This document shows, piece after piece, positions 42,894 through 51,611 of a stretch of 64,000 nt of DNA. This stretch comes from Gp13-AA77 sp035949375 (lineage in GTDB: Bacteria; Acidobacteriota; Terriglobia; UBA7540), in assembly GCA_035949375.1 (NCBI GenBank), contig DASZIG010000067.1, forward strand, positions 1 to 64,000, in the 5' to 3' direction. Position 1 is the stretch's first letter, and every line of letters starts with the position of its first letter. The translations under genes were made by a program, and so were the position numbers. The notes beneath the pieces are model-generated. The model saw only the letters and a list, made by a program, of their open reading frames with translations, was not told the origin of the DNA and did not search any database.

Positions 42894-45800
42894 ATGCAAG
42901 TTGGTCAAGCCCGGCGGCCTCGCCGCTTGGTTAGGGGGGGGACTGTGTCAGTTCTCCTTGCGGCTTTTTATGTGTGTTGTCTCCGGGCAGTGCCTGCGCA
43001 GGATGTTGCGTCCCAGGCGGCCGTGCAGAGCCCATCGGGGGTCGCGGCGCCCTGGAATCTCTCTAAAACACGTCCGAGCCTGATTGATGCTTACTCGAGA
43101 CTGCCGTTAAGCTTCGAAGTCAACCGCGGCCAGGCGCCGTCGCCCGTTGAGTTTCTGGCGCGCGGGGCCGGGTACACCCTGTTTCTGGCACCGGACGGCG
43201 CCACGCTGGTCCTGAGCGGCTCCGAGATCGCCGAGGCCGCGGCGGCCGACGTGCTCGCCATGCGCCTTGCGGGCGCCGACCCGACCGCCACGGTGACTGG
43301 GGTCGAAAAGCTGCCGGGGGAGGCCAATTACTTCCTGGGCAACGATCCCAAGGCGTGGCGCACGCACATTCCGACCTTCGGCCGGGTGGCGTATCACAAT
43401 GTGTATCCCGGCGTCGATCTGGTCTATTACGGCCGCTCCGGACAACTTGAATATGATTTCGTGGTTGCCCCCGGGGCCGACTTGAGCAAGATCCAGCTGG
43501 CCCTGGACGCGAGTGCGCACCTCACATCAAGCGGCGACCTTGCGCTCGCGGCGGGTCCAAGCGAGGTTCGCTTCCACAAGCCCGTGATCTACCAGACGGA
43601 ATCCGATGGCAGCCGGCATTACGTCGAGGGCGGATACCTGATCGCGTCCGATCGCCGGTCCCCGGCCGGCCCCGGGGAGGCGCACGTCGGCTTCAGGGTG
43701 GCGGAATACGACCGCACCCGGCCGCTCGTGATCGATCCGACGTTCACTTATGCAACCTACCTCGGAGGCACCGGGACGGACAGCGCGCTCGGTATCGCCG
43801 TGGACACCTCCGGCGACGTTTACGTCACCGGCCGAACCAGTTCCACAAACTTCCCGGTGAAGGGTCCGTTCCAATCCGCCTACAGCGGCGGGACGAGCGA
43901 TGCTTTTGTAACCAAGATCGGTCCGGATGGGCTCACCATCGAGTACTCCACCTATCTCGGTGGCGGCACGGCGGACACAACTTCCACGTCTCCTGCGGAT
44001 TCGCTCTGCGGAGTGCCGGTGGGGCTGACCACAGCCATGAACACGGGCGCCGCCATCGCGGTTGACGTGACGGGCGCGGCGTATGTGACGGGAAGTACCA
44101 ATGCGAGCAATTTTCCAGTCACGACCGGCTCCAAGCAATCTGCTATCGGCGGAGCGTTCGACGCCTTTGTGACCAAGCTGAACGCGGATGGCGCCTCGCT
44201 CACCTATTCGACCTTTACGGGCGGCACCCAGAACGACTGCGGCACCGCCATCGCGGTGGATGCAGCGGGTGACGCCTACGTGGCGGGCTCGACGAGCTCG
44301 AGGAACTTTATAGCGACCAAGAACGGGTTCCAGACGGCGCTCAATCTGACAGCGACGGGAAATGCTTTCTTCATGGAGCTGAACACGGCAGGAGCCACGC
44401 CGGCCCTCTATACCAGTTTCCTCGGCGGCAGCGGTGCGGATGCTGCACAGGCTATCGCCATTGAGCCTAACTGCGCCACCAGCAGTTGCATTACGTACAT
44501 CGCGGGCCAGACCACGTCGCTCAACTTCCCACTCACCTCGGCTGCCTTCCAGAAAACGCCTGGCGGAGGAACGGATGCGTTTGTGGCGGAGTTTAACCCC
44601 GGTGACTCCGGCGCGGCTTCACTGGTCTATTCCACTTACTTCGGCGGCGCCGGGAACGATATTGCCTACGGCGTCGCGGTCGATGGTACGGGCGATGCCT
44701 ACATTGCCGGAAGCACCACGTCTTCCAATTTACCCGTCACCTCGGGTGTGCTGAGTACCTCGCTCGGCGGCTCGGAGGACGCTTTTGTCGCCGAACTCGA
44801 GGCCGGCGGATCGACCCTGGCCTATTCCACCTACCTCGGAGGCAGCGGTGTGGATTCGGCGTCCGCCATCGCCATCGATTCGGGCGGCGATGCGTTCGTG
44901 ACCGGCAACACACAATCAACGAATTTCCCGGTGCTGCAGCCCGTGCAGGCGACCTGCGCCACGACCTCGGGTGCGCTGTGCAACGATGCTTTCGTGACCA
45001 GCCTCGGCCCTGACGGCGCCTTCCTGAACTTTTCCACCTATCTCGGCGGCGGTCTGTACGACGCCGGCAACGCCATAACCCTGGATGCCTCTGAAAACGT
45101 CTACGTCGCGGGCGCGACCATGTCGACGGACTTTCCTTCGACCGCCGGCGTCTTTCAGCCCGCTTGTGCCGTGTCGTCCACGGGGGCTTGCGGGAACGCT
45201 TTTGTGGCCGAAATCGGGCCGGCGTCGCCCGCGGTGCAGTTGAACCCCCAGGTGCTTCCCTTCGGGGCAGTGCCGCTCGGGATTCCGAGCGCGTCGCAAT
45301 TGGTTACGATAACCAATAACAGCGGCTCCGCGGTGACGTTCACGTCCATCTCGACCACGGGGAACTATCAGGTCAGCACCGCCGGGACATCGTGCTTCAC
45401 GGGCGTCCCGCTCTCGTTCGGCTCCACGTGCGCGATCGCCGTCACGTTCACCCCCAACCTGGCCGGCGACGGCGGCGCCAACGAGGGCACGCTGGTGCTT
45501 CAGGACAACGCGACCGGCAGCCCCCAGACTGCCCTTCTGAAGGGCACCGGAGTGACTTCGGTCGTGGCCCTGGCCCCGTCCAGCGTAAGTTTCAGTTCGC
45601 AGTTCGCGGGAACCACCAGCGCGCCCCAGATCGTAACCCTGGTCAACTCAGGCTCCGCCACCCTTAGCATCACCGGCATCTCGGTGACCGCCAAGTCCGG
45701 ATTCGCGGAAACCAATGACTGCAGCACGAGCGTAGCCGCGGGATCAAGCTGCACCATCAGCGTGACCTTCTCCCCGACCGGGAGCGGCACATCGAGCGGC

Positions 45801-46730
45801 ACGTTGAGCGTCTCCGACAACAGCACCGGGAGCCCGCAAACCGTCGGCCTGACGGGTACGGGCGTGAGTCCCGCCGCCAGCCTTTCGGCCACCACGGTGA
45901 ACTTCGGATCTCAAACGGTGGCGACCGGCAGTACGACGCCACAGAAGCTCGTGCTCACCAACACAGGCAACGCCACGCTCAGCATCACCAGCCTCAGCAT
46001 CAGCGGGACGAACGGCTCGGACTTTACCCTGTCTCCCTCGAACCCGTGCGGTTCGAGCGTTGCCCAGGGCAGTTCCTGCACGATTCAGATCAACTTTGAC
46101 CCGGCTTCCTCGGGAACGCAGTCAGCCACTTTGACGATTACCGACAACGCCCCGAACAGCCCGCAAACCGTCAGTCTGACGGGCATGGGCAGCGACTTCC
46201 AGCTCACGGCTTCGCCCACTTCGCAAAGCGTGAATCCGGGCGGGACCACCACTTACACTTTGACCGTAACCCCGCTTGGGGGATTCAGCGGCAACGTGGG
46301 CCTTACTTGCACCGGGCAGCCTATCAACACCACCTGCTCGCTTTCGCTGACGACTGCTAACTTGAGCGGCACAAACGCCGTGAATATCACGGCCACGGTG
46401 GTGACCAGCGCTCCCACGGCGGGTTGGACGCCTCCACAGGGATTGGGCCGGTACTTCCCGCCGGGCGGGCCACTTCGCGTGCCCTGGGGAGTCTGGACGG
46501 CGCTCGGAGTCCTTCTGGCGCTTCTCGGTCTTGCCCGACGCAAGGCCAGACCCTACGTCTTGATCGCGGCCATGCTCGTCCTCGTGAGTTTGTGGATGGG
46601 CTGCGGCAACTCCCTGACGGCGCCGGCTAACGTAGCCGCCGGAACCCCTGTAGGGAACTACACGCTGACCCTGAGCGGCACTTTCGGCAACTTGGGCCAC
46701 AGCGTTACCACCAAACTTGCTGTGAATTGA
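42894..46730 (+). CDS. Secreted SBBP-repeat/choice-of-anchor-D (ASH) protein
   Basis: This 1278-residue protein has GGAGG 8 nt before the ATG. A signal peptide ends near VPAQDVA (about residue 37). Residues about 60-280 are the usual beta domain before SBBP repeats (LSFEVNRGQAP, PGVDLVYYGRSGQLEYDFVVAPGAD). SBBP beta-propeller repeats occupy about 285-780 (units like TYLGGTGTDSALGIAVDTSGDVYVTG). ASH/choice-of-anchor-D modules follow at about 785-1085, then one Ig-like domain. The end is unusual: PPGG motif, membrane segment, RRK, second membrane segment, CG, then GTPVGNYTLTLSG. That end is shared with the protein at 60512. Likely a surface-exposed structural protein; ligand unknown. Confidence 0.9.
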   Translation: MQVGQARRPRRLVRGGTVSVLLAAFYVCCLRAVPAQDVASQAAVQSPSGVAAPWNLSKTRPSLIDAYSRLPLSFEVNRGQAPSPVEFLARGAGYTLFLAPDGATLVLSGSEIAEAAAADVLAMRLAGADPTATVTGVEKLPGEANYFLGNDPKAWRTHIPTFGRVAYHNVYPGVDLVYYGRSGQLEYDFVVAPGADLSKIQLALDASAHLTSSGDLALAAGPSEVRFHKPVIYQTESDGSRHYVEGGYLIASDRRSPAGPGEAHVGFRVAEYDRTRPLVIDPTFTYATYLGGTGTDSALGIAVDTSGDVYVTGRTSSTNFPVKGPFQSAYSGGTSDAFVTKIGPDGLTIEYSTYLGGGTADTTSTSPADSLCGVPVGLTTAMNTGAAIAVDVTGAAYVTGSTNASNFPVTTGSKQSAIGGAFDAFVTKLNADGASLTYSTFTGGTQNDCGTAIAVDAAGDAYVAGSTSSRNFIATKNGFQTALNLTATGNAFFMELNTAGATPALYTSFLGGSGADAAQAIAIEPNCATSSCITYIAGQTTSLNFPLTSAAFQKTPGGGTDAFVAEFNPGDSGAASLVYSTYFGGAGNDIAYGVAVDGTGDAYIAGSTTSSNLPVTSGVLSTSLGGSEDAFVAELEAGGSTLAYSTYLGGSGVDSASAIAIDSGGDAFVTGNTQSTNFPVLQPVQATCATTSGALCNDAFVTSLGPDGAFLNFSTYLGGGLYDAGNAITLDASENVYVAGATMSTDFPSTAGVFQPACAVSSTGACGNAFVAEIGPASPAVQLNPQVLPFGAVPLGIPSASQLVTITNNSGSAVTFTSISTTGNYQVSTAGTSCFTGVPLSFGSTCAIAVTFTPNLAGDGGANEGTLVLQDNATGSPQTALLKGTGVTSVVALAPSSVSFSSQFAGTTSAPQIVTLVNSGSATLSITGISVTAKSGFAETNDCSTSVAAGSSCTISVTFSPTGSGTSSGTLSVSDNSTGSPQTVGLTGTGVSPAASLSATTVNFGSQTVATGSTTPQKLVLTNTGNATLSITSLSISGTNGSDFTLSPSNPCGSSVAQGSSCTIQINFDPASSGTQSATLTITDNAPNSPQTVSLTGMGSDFQLTASPTSQSVNPGGTTTYTLTVTPLGGFSGNVGLTCTGQPINTTCSLSLTTANLSGTNAVNITATVVTSAPTAGWTPPQGLGRYFPPGGPLRVPWGVWTALGVLLALLGLARRKARPYVLIAAMLVLVSLWMGCGNSLTAPANVAAGTPVGNYTLTLSGTFGNLGHSVTTKLAVN

Positions 46731-46741
46731 CACGCCCGCAT

Positions 46742-46777
46742 CGGCGGCCAGGGTCTGAAGAAAGGCCCTGGCCGCCG
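46742..46777 (+). terminator. Strong stem-loop after the SBBP/ASH gene
   Basis: CGGCGGCCAGGG (46742-46753) pairs exactly with CCCTGGCCGCCG (46766-46777), 12 nt after the stop codon region. No clean T-run follows, so termination is probable but not proven. Confidence 0.55.
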
Positions 46778-47076
46778 GCCGCGGTCCTGCCCACCTTCCT
46801 ACAGCCATCCTGCAAACTACCTAAGGTATTTCCCCTATTGACGTCACAATCACCGGTATAGTAACGTGCCATGGCTCGCACAGTTTGATATGACGATTGC
46901 TTGCAAGGACCGGCAGTGCAGTATGACTTATTCTTGTAACATGGTGCGCGACGGGCGGCCTGAAAAAAGTTTGACATGGCCTAATTCCGTGTGGTATTAA
47001 CTCGCGGCACCTGATTTTTGGGTTTGGGTTCGGGCACGCCTCTGCTGTTTGCGGAAGCAAGGAACAGTGGGGTGCC

Positions 47077-47175
47077 AAGTAGCGCCGCCGGGCCGCATGC
47101 CCGGTCGGAGGCGAGGGTTGTTGTTCCGTATGAAGTTCCCCCTTTCGGGGGAAAAATTCAAGAGGAGGATCGACA
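47077..47175 (+). promoter_or_regulatory. Two-hairpin leader, copy 1
   Basis: Hairpin A: CCGGGC-CGCAT-GCCCGG (47088-47104). Hairpin B: TTCCCCC-TTTC-GGGGGAA (47136-47153), ending about 10 nt before GAGGAGG. The same two hairpins, with compensating differences, precede the other two paralogues. Downstream regulation of translation start is plausible from the closeness of hairpin B to the ribosome site. Confidence 0.65.
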
Positions 47176-47970
47176 GTGAAAAAGGTTCTTTGCAGTCTGG
47201 CGCTGGTTGCAGCGCTCGTTCCATTTGTGAGCCGGTCAGCGGCCGCCCAGGAAGTGAAAGCGGTACCTGTGCCGTCCTTGGACTGGATTATTGCCACGCG
47301 GCCCGTTGCTGGAACTCTGAGCATTAAGCCGATGGAGCATGCTCCTACAGCGCCCCTGTACTGCCACCCTTGCCTGTTCTACGGTGGCGACACCAATCCT
47401 AACAGCCCCAACGCGAACGGCCTCGCGAACGACAACACGCTTCTTGTCCCGGACACGTCGACGCTGGTCCCGTTCACCGTGCCCACCGGTTCGACCTGGG
47501 AGATCTCCGGCTTGTTCACCAACGATCTGGCCGATGGCTATGACGGCATCGACCCGGCGCAGGCCACGTGGTCCATTTCGAGCGGCGTGTCCAATGGGAA
47601 TGGCGGAACTGTGATTGCTTCCGGTACTTCGAGCGCTTCTTTCACTCCCACCGGGCGCGTGTCGTTCGGCTTCAACGAGTATACGACCCTCGTGAATCTC
47701 ACCGTCAGTACGGCCGTGACACTGAAGGCCGGTACATACTGGCTGACCGTTGTGCCGCAGTGCACCAACACCGGCAACAGCAATTGCGATATCGCGCAGT
47801 ACTACGTGTCGAACACACAGAAACTGAACAGCTACGGTCCGGCAGAACCCGGGTCGGATTCATTCTTCAACTCGGCGTTCTTCGGCTTCAGCTATGCGCC
47901 TGCATGCGACGTGACCTCAACGGGTTGCCAGGCGTTCTCAGCCGGACTGCTCGGTAAGGTGGTTGACTAA
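47176..47970 (+). CDS. Tandem secreted paralogue 1, function unknown
   Basis: This 264-residue protein starts at GTG behind GAGGAGG. A signal peptide (KKVLCSLALVAALVPFVSRSAAAQ) is cut near residue 25. The mature protein is beta-rich with conserved LDWIIATRPVAGTL, YCHPCLFYGGDT (CxxC), GLFTNDLADGYDGIDPAQATWSIS and a GTGCQ-type C-terminus with several cysteines. Two close paralogues follow in tandem. I do not recognise the family. Exported under a duplicated transcription unit with its own leader and terminator. Confidence 0.85.
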   Translation: MKKVLCSLALVAALVPFVSRSAAAQEVKAVPVPSLDWIIATRPVAGTLSIKPMEHAPTAPLYCHPCLFYGGDTNPNSPNANGLANDNTLLVPDTSTLVPFTVPTGSTWEISGLFTNDLADGYDGIDPAQATWSISSGVSNGNGGTVIASGTSSASFTPTGRVSFGFNEYTTLVNLTVSTAVTLKAGTYWLTVVPQCTNTGNSNCDIAQYYVSNTQKLNSYGPAEPGSDSFFNSAFFGFSYAPACDVTSTGCQAFSAGLLGKVVD

Positions 47971-48056
47971 GCCGCGAATTGCGCGGAGAACAGCGGGCTT
48001 TCGGTAATCTCAGCGAGTGAGACAAATAGCCGGAGCTGTTGATCTCCGTCAGAACC

Positions 48057-48103
48057 GGGAGAAGTTCGAGGGCCTCGAGTCCTCGGGCTTCTCCCTTTTT
48101 TTT
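48057..48103 (+). terminator. Rho-independent terminator after paralogue 1
   Basis: GGGAGAAG (48057-48064) pairs with CTTCTCCC (48088-48095), with an inner CGAGG/CCTCG stem, followed by eight T (48096-48103). A related terminator follows paralogue 3. Confidence 0.9.
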
Positions 48104-48149
48104 GGTCGGCGCCCGGTCGCGCCGGCTTGTTGTGAGCCTGGCTGACGTA

Positions 48150-48244
48150 AGGTGGCGCCATCGGGCCGCATGCCCGATTGGAGGCGGGGGCTTGGTTCGC
48201 TGTGAATTCCCTTCCGAGGAAAAAACTCAGCAGGAGGATCGCGC
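48150..48244 (+). promoter_or_regulatory. Two-hairpin leader, copy 2
   Basis: Hairpin A: ATCGGGC-CGCAT-GCCCGAT (48160-48178). Hairpin B is weak here: TTCC (48207-48210) with GGAA (48218-48221), just ahead of CAGGAGG. Compared with copy 1 the base of hairpin A changes C-G to T-A on both sides, which keeps the pairing. Confidence 0.65.
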
Positions 48245-49036
48245 GTGAAAAAGGTTCTTTGCAGTCTGACGCTCGTTGCAGCGCTCGTTCCGTTTGTGAG
48301 CCGGTCCGCGTCCGCCCAGGAAATGAAAGCGATGCCTGTGCCGTCCTTGGACTGGATTATTGCCACGCGGCCCGTTGCTGGAACTCTGAGCACCAAGCCG
48401 ATCGAGCACGCTCCGACAGCGCCCCTGTACTGCCACCCTTGCCTTTTCTACGGTGGCGACACCAACGCCAGCAGTTCCAACGCGAACGCCCTCGCGAACG
48501 AGAACACGCTTCTCTTCCCGGACACGACGATGTACATCCCGTTCACCGTGCCCAACGGTTTGAGCTGGGAGATCTCGGGCTTGTTCACCAACGATCTGGC
48601 CGATGGCTATGACGGCATCGACCCGGCACAGGCTGCGTGGTCCATTTCGAGCGGCGTGTCCAATGGCAATGGCGGAACTGTGATCGCTTCCGGTACCTCG
48701 AGCGCTTCTTTCAATCCCACCGGGCGTGAGTCTTTCGGCCTCAACGAGTATACGACCCTTGTGAATCTCACCGTCGGTACGGCCGTGAAACTGAACGCCG
48801 GCACGTACTGGCTGGCCGTTGTGCCGCAGTGCATCGACCGCGGCAACAGCAATTGCGACATCGCGGAGTACTTCGTGTCGAACACGCAGAGACTGAACAG
48901 CTACGGCCCCCCAGAGCCGCCGTCGGATTCGTTCTTGAACTCGTCGTACTTCGGCTACAGCTATATTCCTGCCTGCGAGGCGAGCTCAACGGGTTGCCAG
49001 CTGTTCTCAGCCGGACTGCTGGGTAAGGTGGAGTAA
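48245..49036 (+). CDS. Tandem secreted paralogue 2, function unknown
   Basis: This 263-residue protein starts at GTG behind AGGAGG, with a signal peptide (KKVLCSLTLVAALVPFVSRSASAQ). It shares the mature sequence of paralogue 1 over its full length, including LDWIIATRPVAGTL, YCHPCLFYGGDT and DLADGYDGIDPAQA. Differences cluster in the C-terminal half (CIDRGNSNCDIAEYFVSN). The CCGCG/CGCGG hairpin right after its stop is shared with copy 1. Between genes the leader region is also shared, so the whole unit was duplicated. Confidence 0.85.
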   Translation: MKKVLCSLTLVAALVPFVSRSASAQEMKAMPVPSLDWIIATRPVAGTLSTKPIEHAPTAPLYCHPCLFYGGDTNASSSNANALANENTLLFPDTTMYIPFTVPNGLSWEISGLFTNDLADGYDGIDPAQAAWSISSGVSNGNGGTVIASGTSSASFNPTGRESFGLNEYTTLVNLTVGTAVKLNAGTYWLAVVPQCIDRGNSNCDIAEYFVSNTQRLNSYGPPEPPSDSFLNSSYFGYSYIPACEASSTGCQLFSAGLLGKVE

Positions 49037-49129
49037 GCCGCGAATTGCGCGGACAACAGCACGGGTTTCTCTTTTTTCGGCCAGCGCCCGGTCGCGCTGA
49101 TTGGTTGTGGGCTTGGCTGACGCGCAGGC

Positions 49130-49226
49130 GTAAGGTAGCGCCATCGGGCCGCATGCCCGATTGGAGGCGAGGGCTTTGGTTCGCTGTGAATTCCCTTTCG
49201 AGGGAAACTCAAAAGGAGGATCGCAA
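49130..49226 (+). promoter_or_regulatory. Two-hairpin leader, copy 3
   Basis: Hairpin A: ATCGGGC-CGCAT-GCCCGAT (49143-49161). Hairpin B: TTCCCT-TTCG-AGGGAA (49191-49206), a six-pair stem with a TTCG loop, followed by AAAGGAGG. It is nearly identical to copy 2 in hairpin A but differs in hairpin B while keeping the pairing. Confidence 0.65.
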
Positions 49227-50021
49227 GTGAAAAAGATTCTCTGCAGTCTGACGCTGGTTGCAGCGCTCGTTCCGTTTGTGAGCCGGTCCGCGGCGGCCCA
49301 GGAAGTGAAAGCGATGCCTGTGCCGTCCTTGGATTGGATTATTGCCACGCGGCCCGTTCCGGGAACTCTGACCATTAAGCCGATTGAGCATTCGCCCACG
49401 CCGCCGCGGTACTGCACACCCTGTCTGTTTTACGGTGGCGACACCAGTCCCAACAGCCCCAACGCGAACGGCATCGCGAACGAGAACACCCTTTTCGTGC
49501 CGGAGGCGACGATGTACATCCCGTTCATCGTGCCCACCGGTCAGAAGTGGCTGGTGTCGGGCCTGTTCACCAACAACCTCGCCGACGGGTATGACGGCAT
49601 CGACCCGATGCAGGCAACGTGGTCCGTTTCCCGCGGCATGTCCAATGGCAACGGCGGAACTGTGATCGCTTCCGGTACCGCTACCGCCACCTTCGCTCCC
49701 ACCGGGCGCATGTCTTTCGGCTTCACCGAGTATACGGTCCTGGTGGACCTCACGGTCGCCACTGCAGTGCATCTGGGCGGCGGGGTGACGTACTGGCTCA
49801 CCGTTGTGCCTCAATGTACCGACAGCGGCAACAGCAATTGCAGCATCGCCCAGTACTACTTGACGAACACGGAGGGGCTGAACGCCTACGGTCCACCCGA
49901 GCCGCGTTCGGATTCCTTCTTCAACGCGGCGTTCTTCGGCTATAGCTATGAGCCCGCCTGCGACGTAAGCTCAACGGGTTGTCAGTTGTTCTCCGCTGGA
50001 GTGCTCGGCAAGGTGTTCTAA
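49227..50021 (+). CDS. Tandem secreted paralogue 3, function unknown
   Basis: This 264-residue protein starts at GTG 49227 behind AAAGGAGG. The signal peptide (KKILCSLTLVAALVPFVSRSAAAQ) matches the other two. The mature protein is the most diverged: YCTPCLFYGGDT, GLFTNNLADGYDGIDPMQATWSVSRG, and a longer loop at HLGGGVTYWL. All family cysteines are kept. The in-frame codons upstream to 49161 overlap the leader hairpins and are not coding. Confidence 0.85.
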   Translation: MKKILCSLTLVAALVPFVSRSAAAQEVKAMPVPSLDWIIATRPVPGTLTIKPIEHSPTPPRYCTPCLFYGGDTSPNSPNANGIANENTLFVPEATMYIPFIVPTGQKWLVSGLFTNNLADGYDGIDPMQATWSVSRGMSNGNGGTVIASGTATATFAPTGRMSFGFTEYTVLVDLTVATAVHLGGGVTYWLTVVPQCTDSGNSNCSIAQYYLTNTEGLNAYGPPEPRSDSFFNAAFFGYSYEPACDVSSTGCQLFSAGVLGKVF

Positions 50022-50104
50022 GAGGCGAATGCGCGGAGAACAGCGGGCTTCGGTGAGATCGACATGTGAGACGCCGGCCGGAACTGCTGGTTTCCGCCGG
50101 AGTC

Positions 50105-50143
50105 GGAGAAGTTTGAGGGTCCTCGGGCTTCTCCCTTTCTTTT
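50105..50143 (+). terminator. Rho-independent terminator after paralogue 3
   Basis: GGAGAAG (50105-50111) pairs with CTTCTCC (50128-50134), with an inner GAGG/CCTC pairing, followed by a T-rich tract (CTTTCTTTT). Confidence 0.8.
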
Positions 50144-50179
50144 GAGAGTTCGTGCGGGGCAGCGCTTTTCAGCGGAACT

Positions 50180-51586
50180 TCAGGGACTCGGCGCCCAATA
50201 GCCCCGTTTCGCCCGCACCACCGCGTCCTTGCGTTTCACGTCCACGCGGATCTCACGGAATTTGCCGTCAGCGGTTTTGTGCGAGGAAGCGTAGGCGAGC
50301 AGATAGTACTCGCGTCCGTCGGCGAAAGCTTGCCTCAGGCCCTTGAGAAGATCGTTGCTGTTGTGGTAGAAGACGCCGCCCGTGGCCACCGCCAGCTCCG
50401 TCATGGCGTCCTCATTCTCGTGACTGATCATGTCCTTCTGCTGCTGGATTTGCGGAAGCAGAATGGGCCCGGCGCGGTTGAACTGCAACTCCTGGCTGGC
50501 ATCGAGCGCGCCGGCGCCCGAGGCATAGAGCCCCCGAGAGTCGAGCGTGTAAAACGTCACGTCGCGGGCGGTGGCCAGGCGGACAATCTCCTCCACCTCA
50601 GGCCCGAGCGAGTCTCCGGGATTTTGCATCTCCTCGGTTGGATTCTGAAAGTAAAGCGCCAGCAAACCGAATAAATCGCGGCCGGGACGCAAGTTGAAAC
50701 CGTCGGAAATCAGGATCAGGTCGCGTTTACCCGGTTGTCTCGCGAGATTATCGACCAGAGACCGGAGATCGCTCAGAAAGCTGCGAGTCAACAGGGTGCG
50801 CTCCTGCGCCGCCGATCCGGCCCAAACTTCCAACCCGCTGCGCTTGCTGCCGCACACTTGATCGCTGCCGCCGGCCGTGAGCCCCGTGGACGCGGGCGCG
50901 CCGGCGCAAGGGCAGCGCTCGCAGTATTCCTGCAATCTCTCGGTCAGCTCTGCCTCCTGCTGCGCCATATTCGTGCTTTCGCTCTGTCCGATCGCCCTGG
51001 TGAGATTCTTGTTATCAAGCGCTGCCAGGATCTCGCCAGGGTTACTCGTGAGGTCACGAATCAACATCGGTTGGCGGCCGAGGGCGATCAGGGCGTATCT
51101 TGAGTCTGAACCCTCCTCTCGCTTGAAGAGCTTGTGCAACGCCGCCACGACACCGGCCAGGTTGCCGAAGGAGGAGTTCAGGGTGTCGAGGCAGATGATG
51201 AACGTTCGGCGCGCCGCGCCCTGGGGAATCACAGCGTTCGAGGGCACGGGCAGCGCCGCGCCCGATGTCGCAGGGCTGCCCGCATTCAAAGTGGTTGCAG
51301 AGAGATCATTCTCGGTGCTGAACCCTGTCAGGCGCTGCGGGTCGCCATTCTCAGCCACCGCGAAGTCGGCGGCCTCGAGGCCGGTAATGGTGTGCCCATG
51401 CCTGTCGGTCACCACGACCGGGACCAGCACCTGATTTACGTCTACCTTGATGATCGTCGTAGGATTCTGGGGCGCCGCGGCGCCCGGGTTCTGTGTGGAG
51501 TCCTGAGCCGCACCGATCGAAGCGGACGCGGCTACCGCGACGGCGAGCGCCTGGGCGGCTTTCGACCTGAATCGGAGGATCATCAA
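50180..51586 (-). CDS. VWFA-related secreted protein of acidobacterial type
   Basis: This 468-residue protein has a signal peptide (about residues 8-26, ALAVAVAASASIGAAQ). The N-terminal beta segment VNQVLVPVVVTDRHGHTITGLEAADFAVAENG is the hallmark of the VWFA-related acidobacterial family. A von Willebrand A fold follows (RRTFIICLDTLNSSFGN; KRDLILISDGF), and a tail with REIRVDVKRKDAVVRAKRGYW. The MIDAS is degenerate: DTLNSSF instead of DxSxS. A cysteine cluster (CERCPCAGAP) interrupts the domain. Function of the family is unknown; probably extracellular protein binding. Confidence 0.92.
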   Translation of the reverse strand: MMILRFRSKAAQALAVAVAASASIGAAQDSTQNPGAAAPQNPTTIIKVDVNQVLVPVVVTDRHGHTITGLEAADFAVAENGDPQRLTGFSTENDLSATTLNAGSPATSGAALPVPSNAVIPQGAARRTFIICLDTLNSSFGNLAGVVAALHKLFKREEGSDSRYALIALGRQPMLIRDLTSNPGEILAALDNKNLTRAIGQSESTNMAQQEAELTERLQEYCERCPCAGAPASTGLTAGGSDQVCGSKRSGLEVWAGSAAQERTLLTRSFLSDLRSLVDNLARQPGKRDLILISDGFNLRPGRDLFGLLALYFQNPTEEMQNPGDSLGPEVEEIVRLATARDVTFYTLDSRGLYASGAGALDASQELQFNRAGPILLPQIQQQKDMISHENEDAMTELAVATGGVFYHNSNDLLKGLRQAFADGREYYLLAYASSHKTADGKFREIRVDVKRKDAVVRAKRGYWAPSP

Positions 51587-51611
51587 AGGGACTTCTCGCG
51601 GCGGGGAAATG

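Larger units (their letters stand above)
46731..47175. other. Intergenic region and first paralogue leader
   Basis: The first 50 bp hold a strong hairpin listed separately. The rest up to 47076 shows no gene; GGCACC near 47006 and GGTGCC near 47071 could pair. The last 100 bp are the two-hairpin leader of the first tandem paralogue. Confidence 0.55.

Noticed and set aside
47077..49226. Cyclic di-GMP or other known riboswitch in the three leaders
   Set aside because: The conserved words of GEMM-I, fluoride, cobalamin and similar riboswitches are not present; only two simple hairpins are seen.
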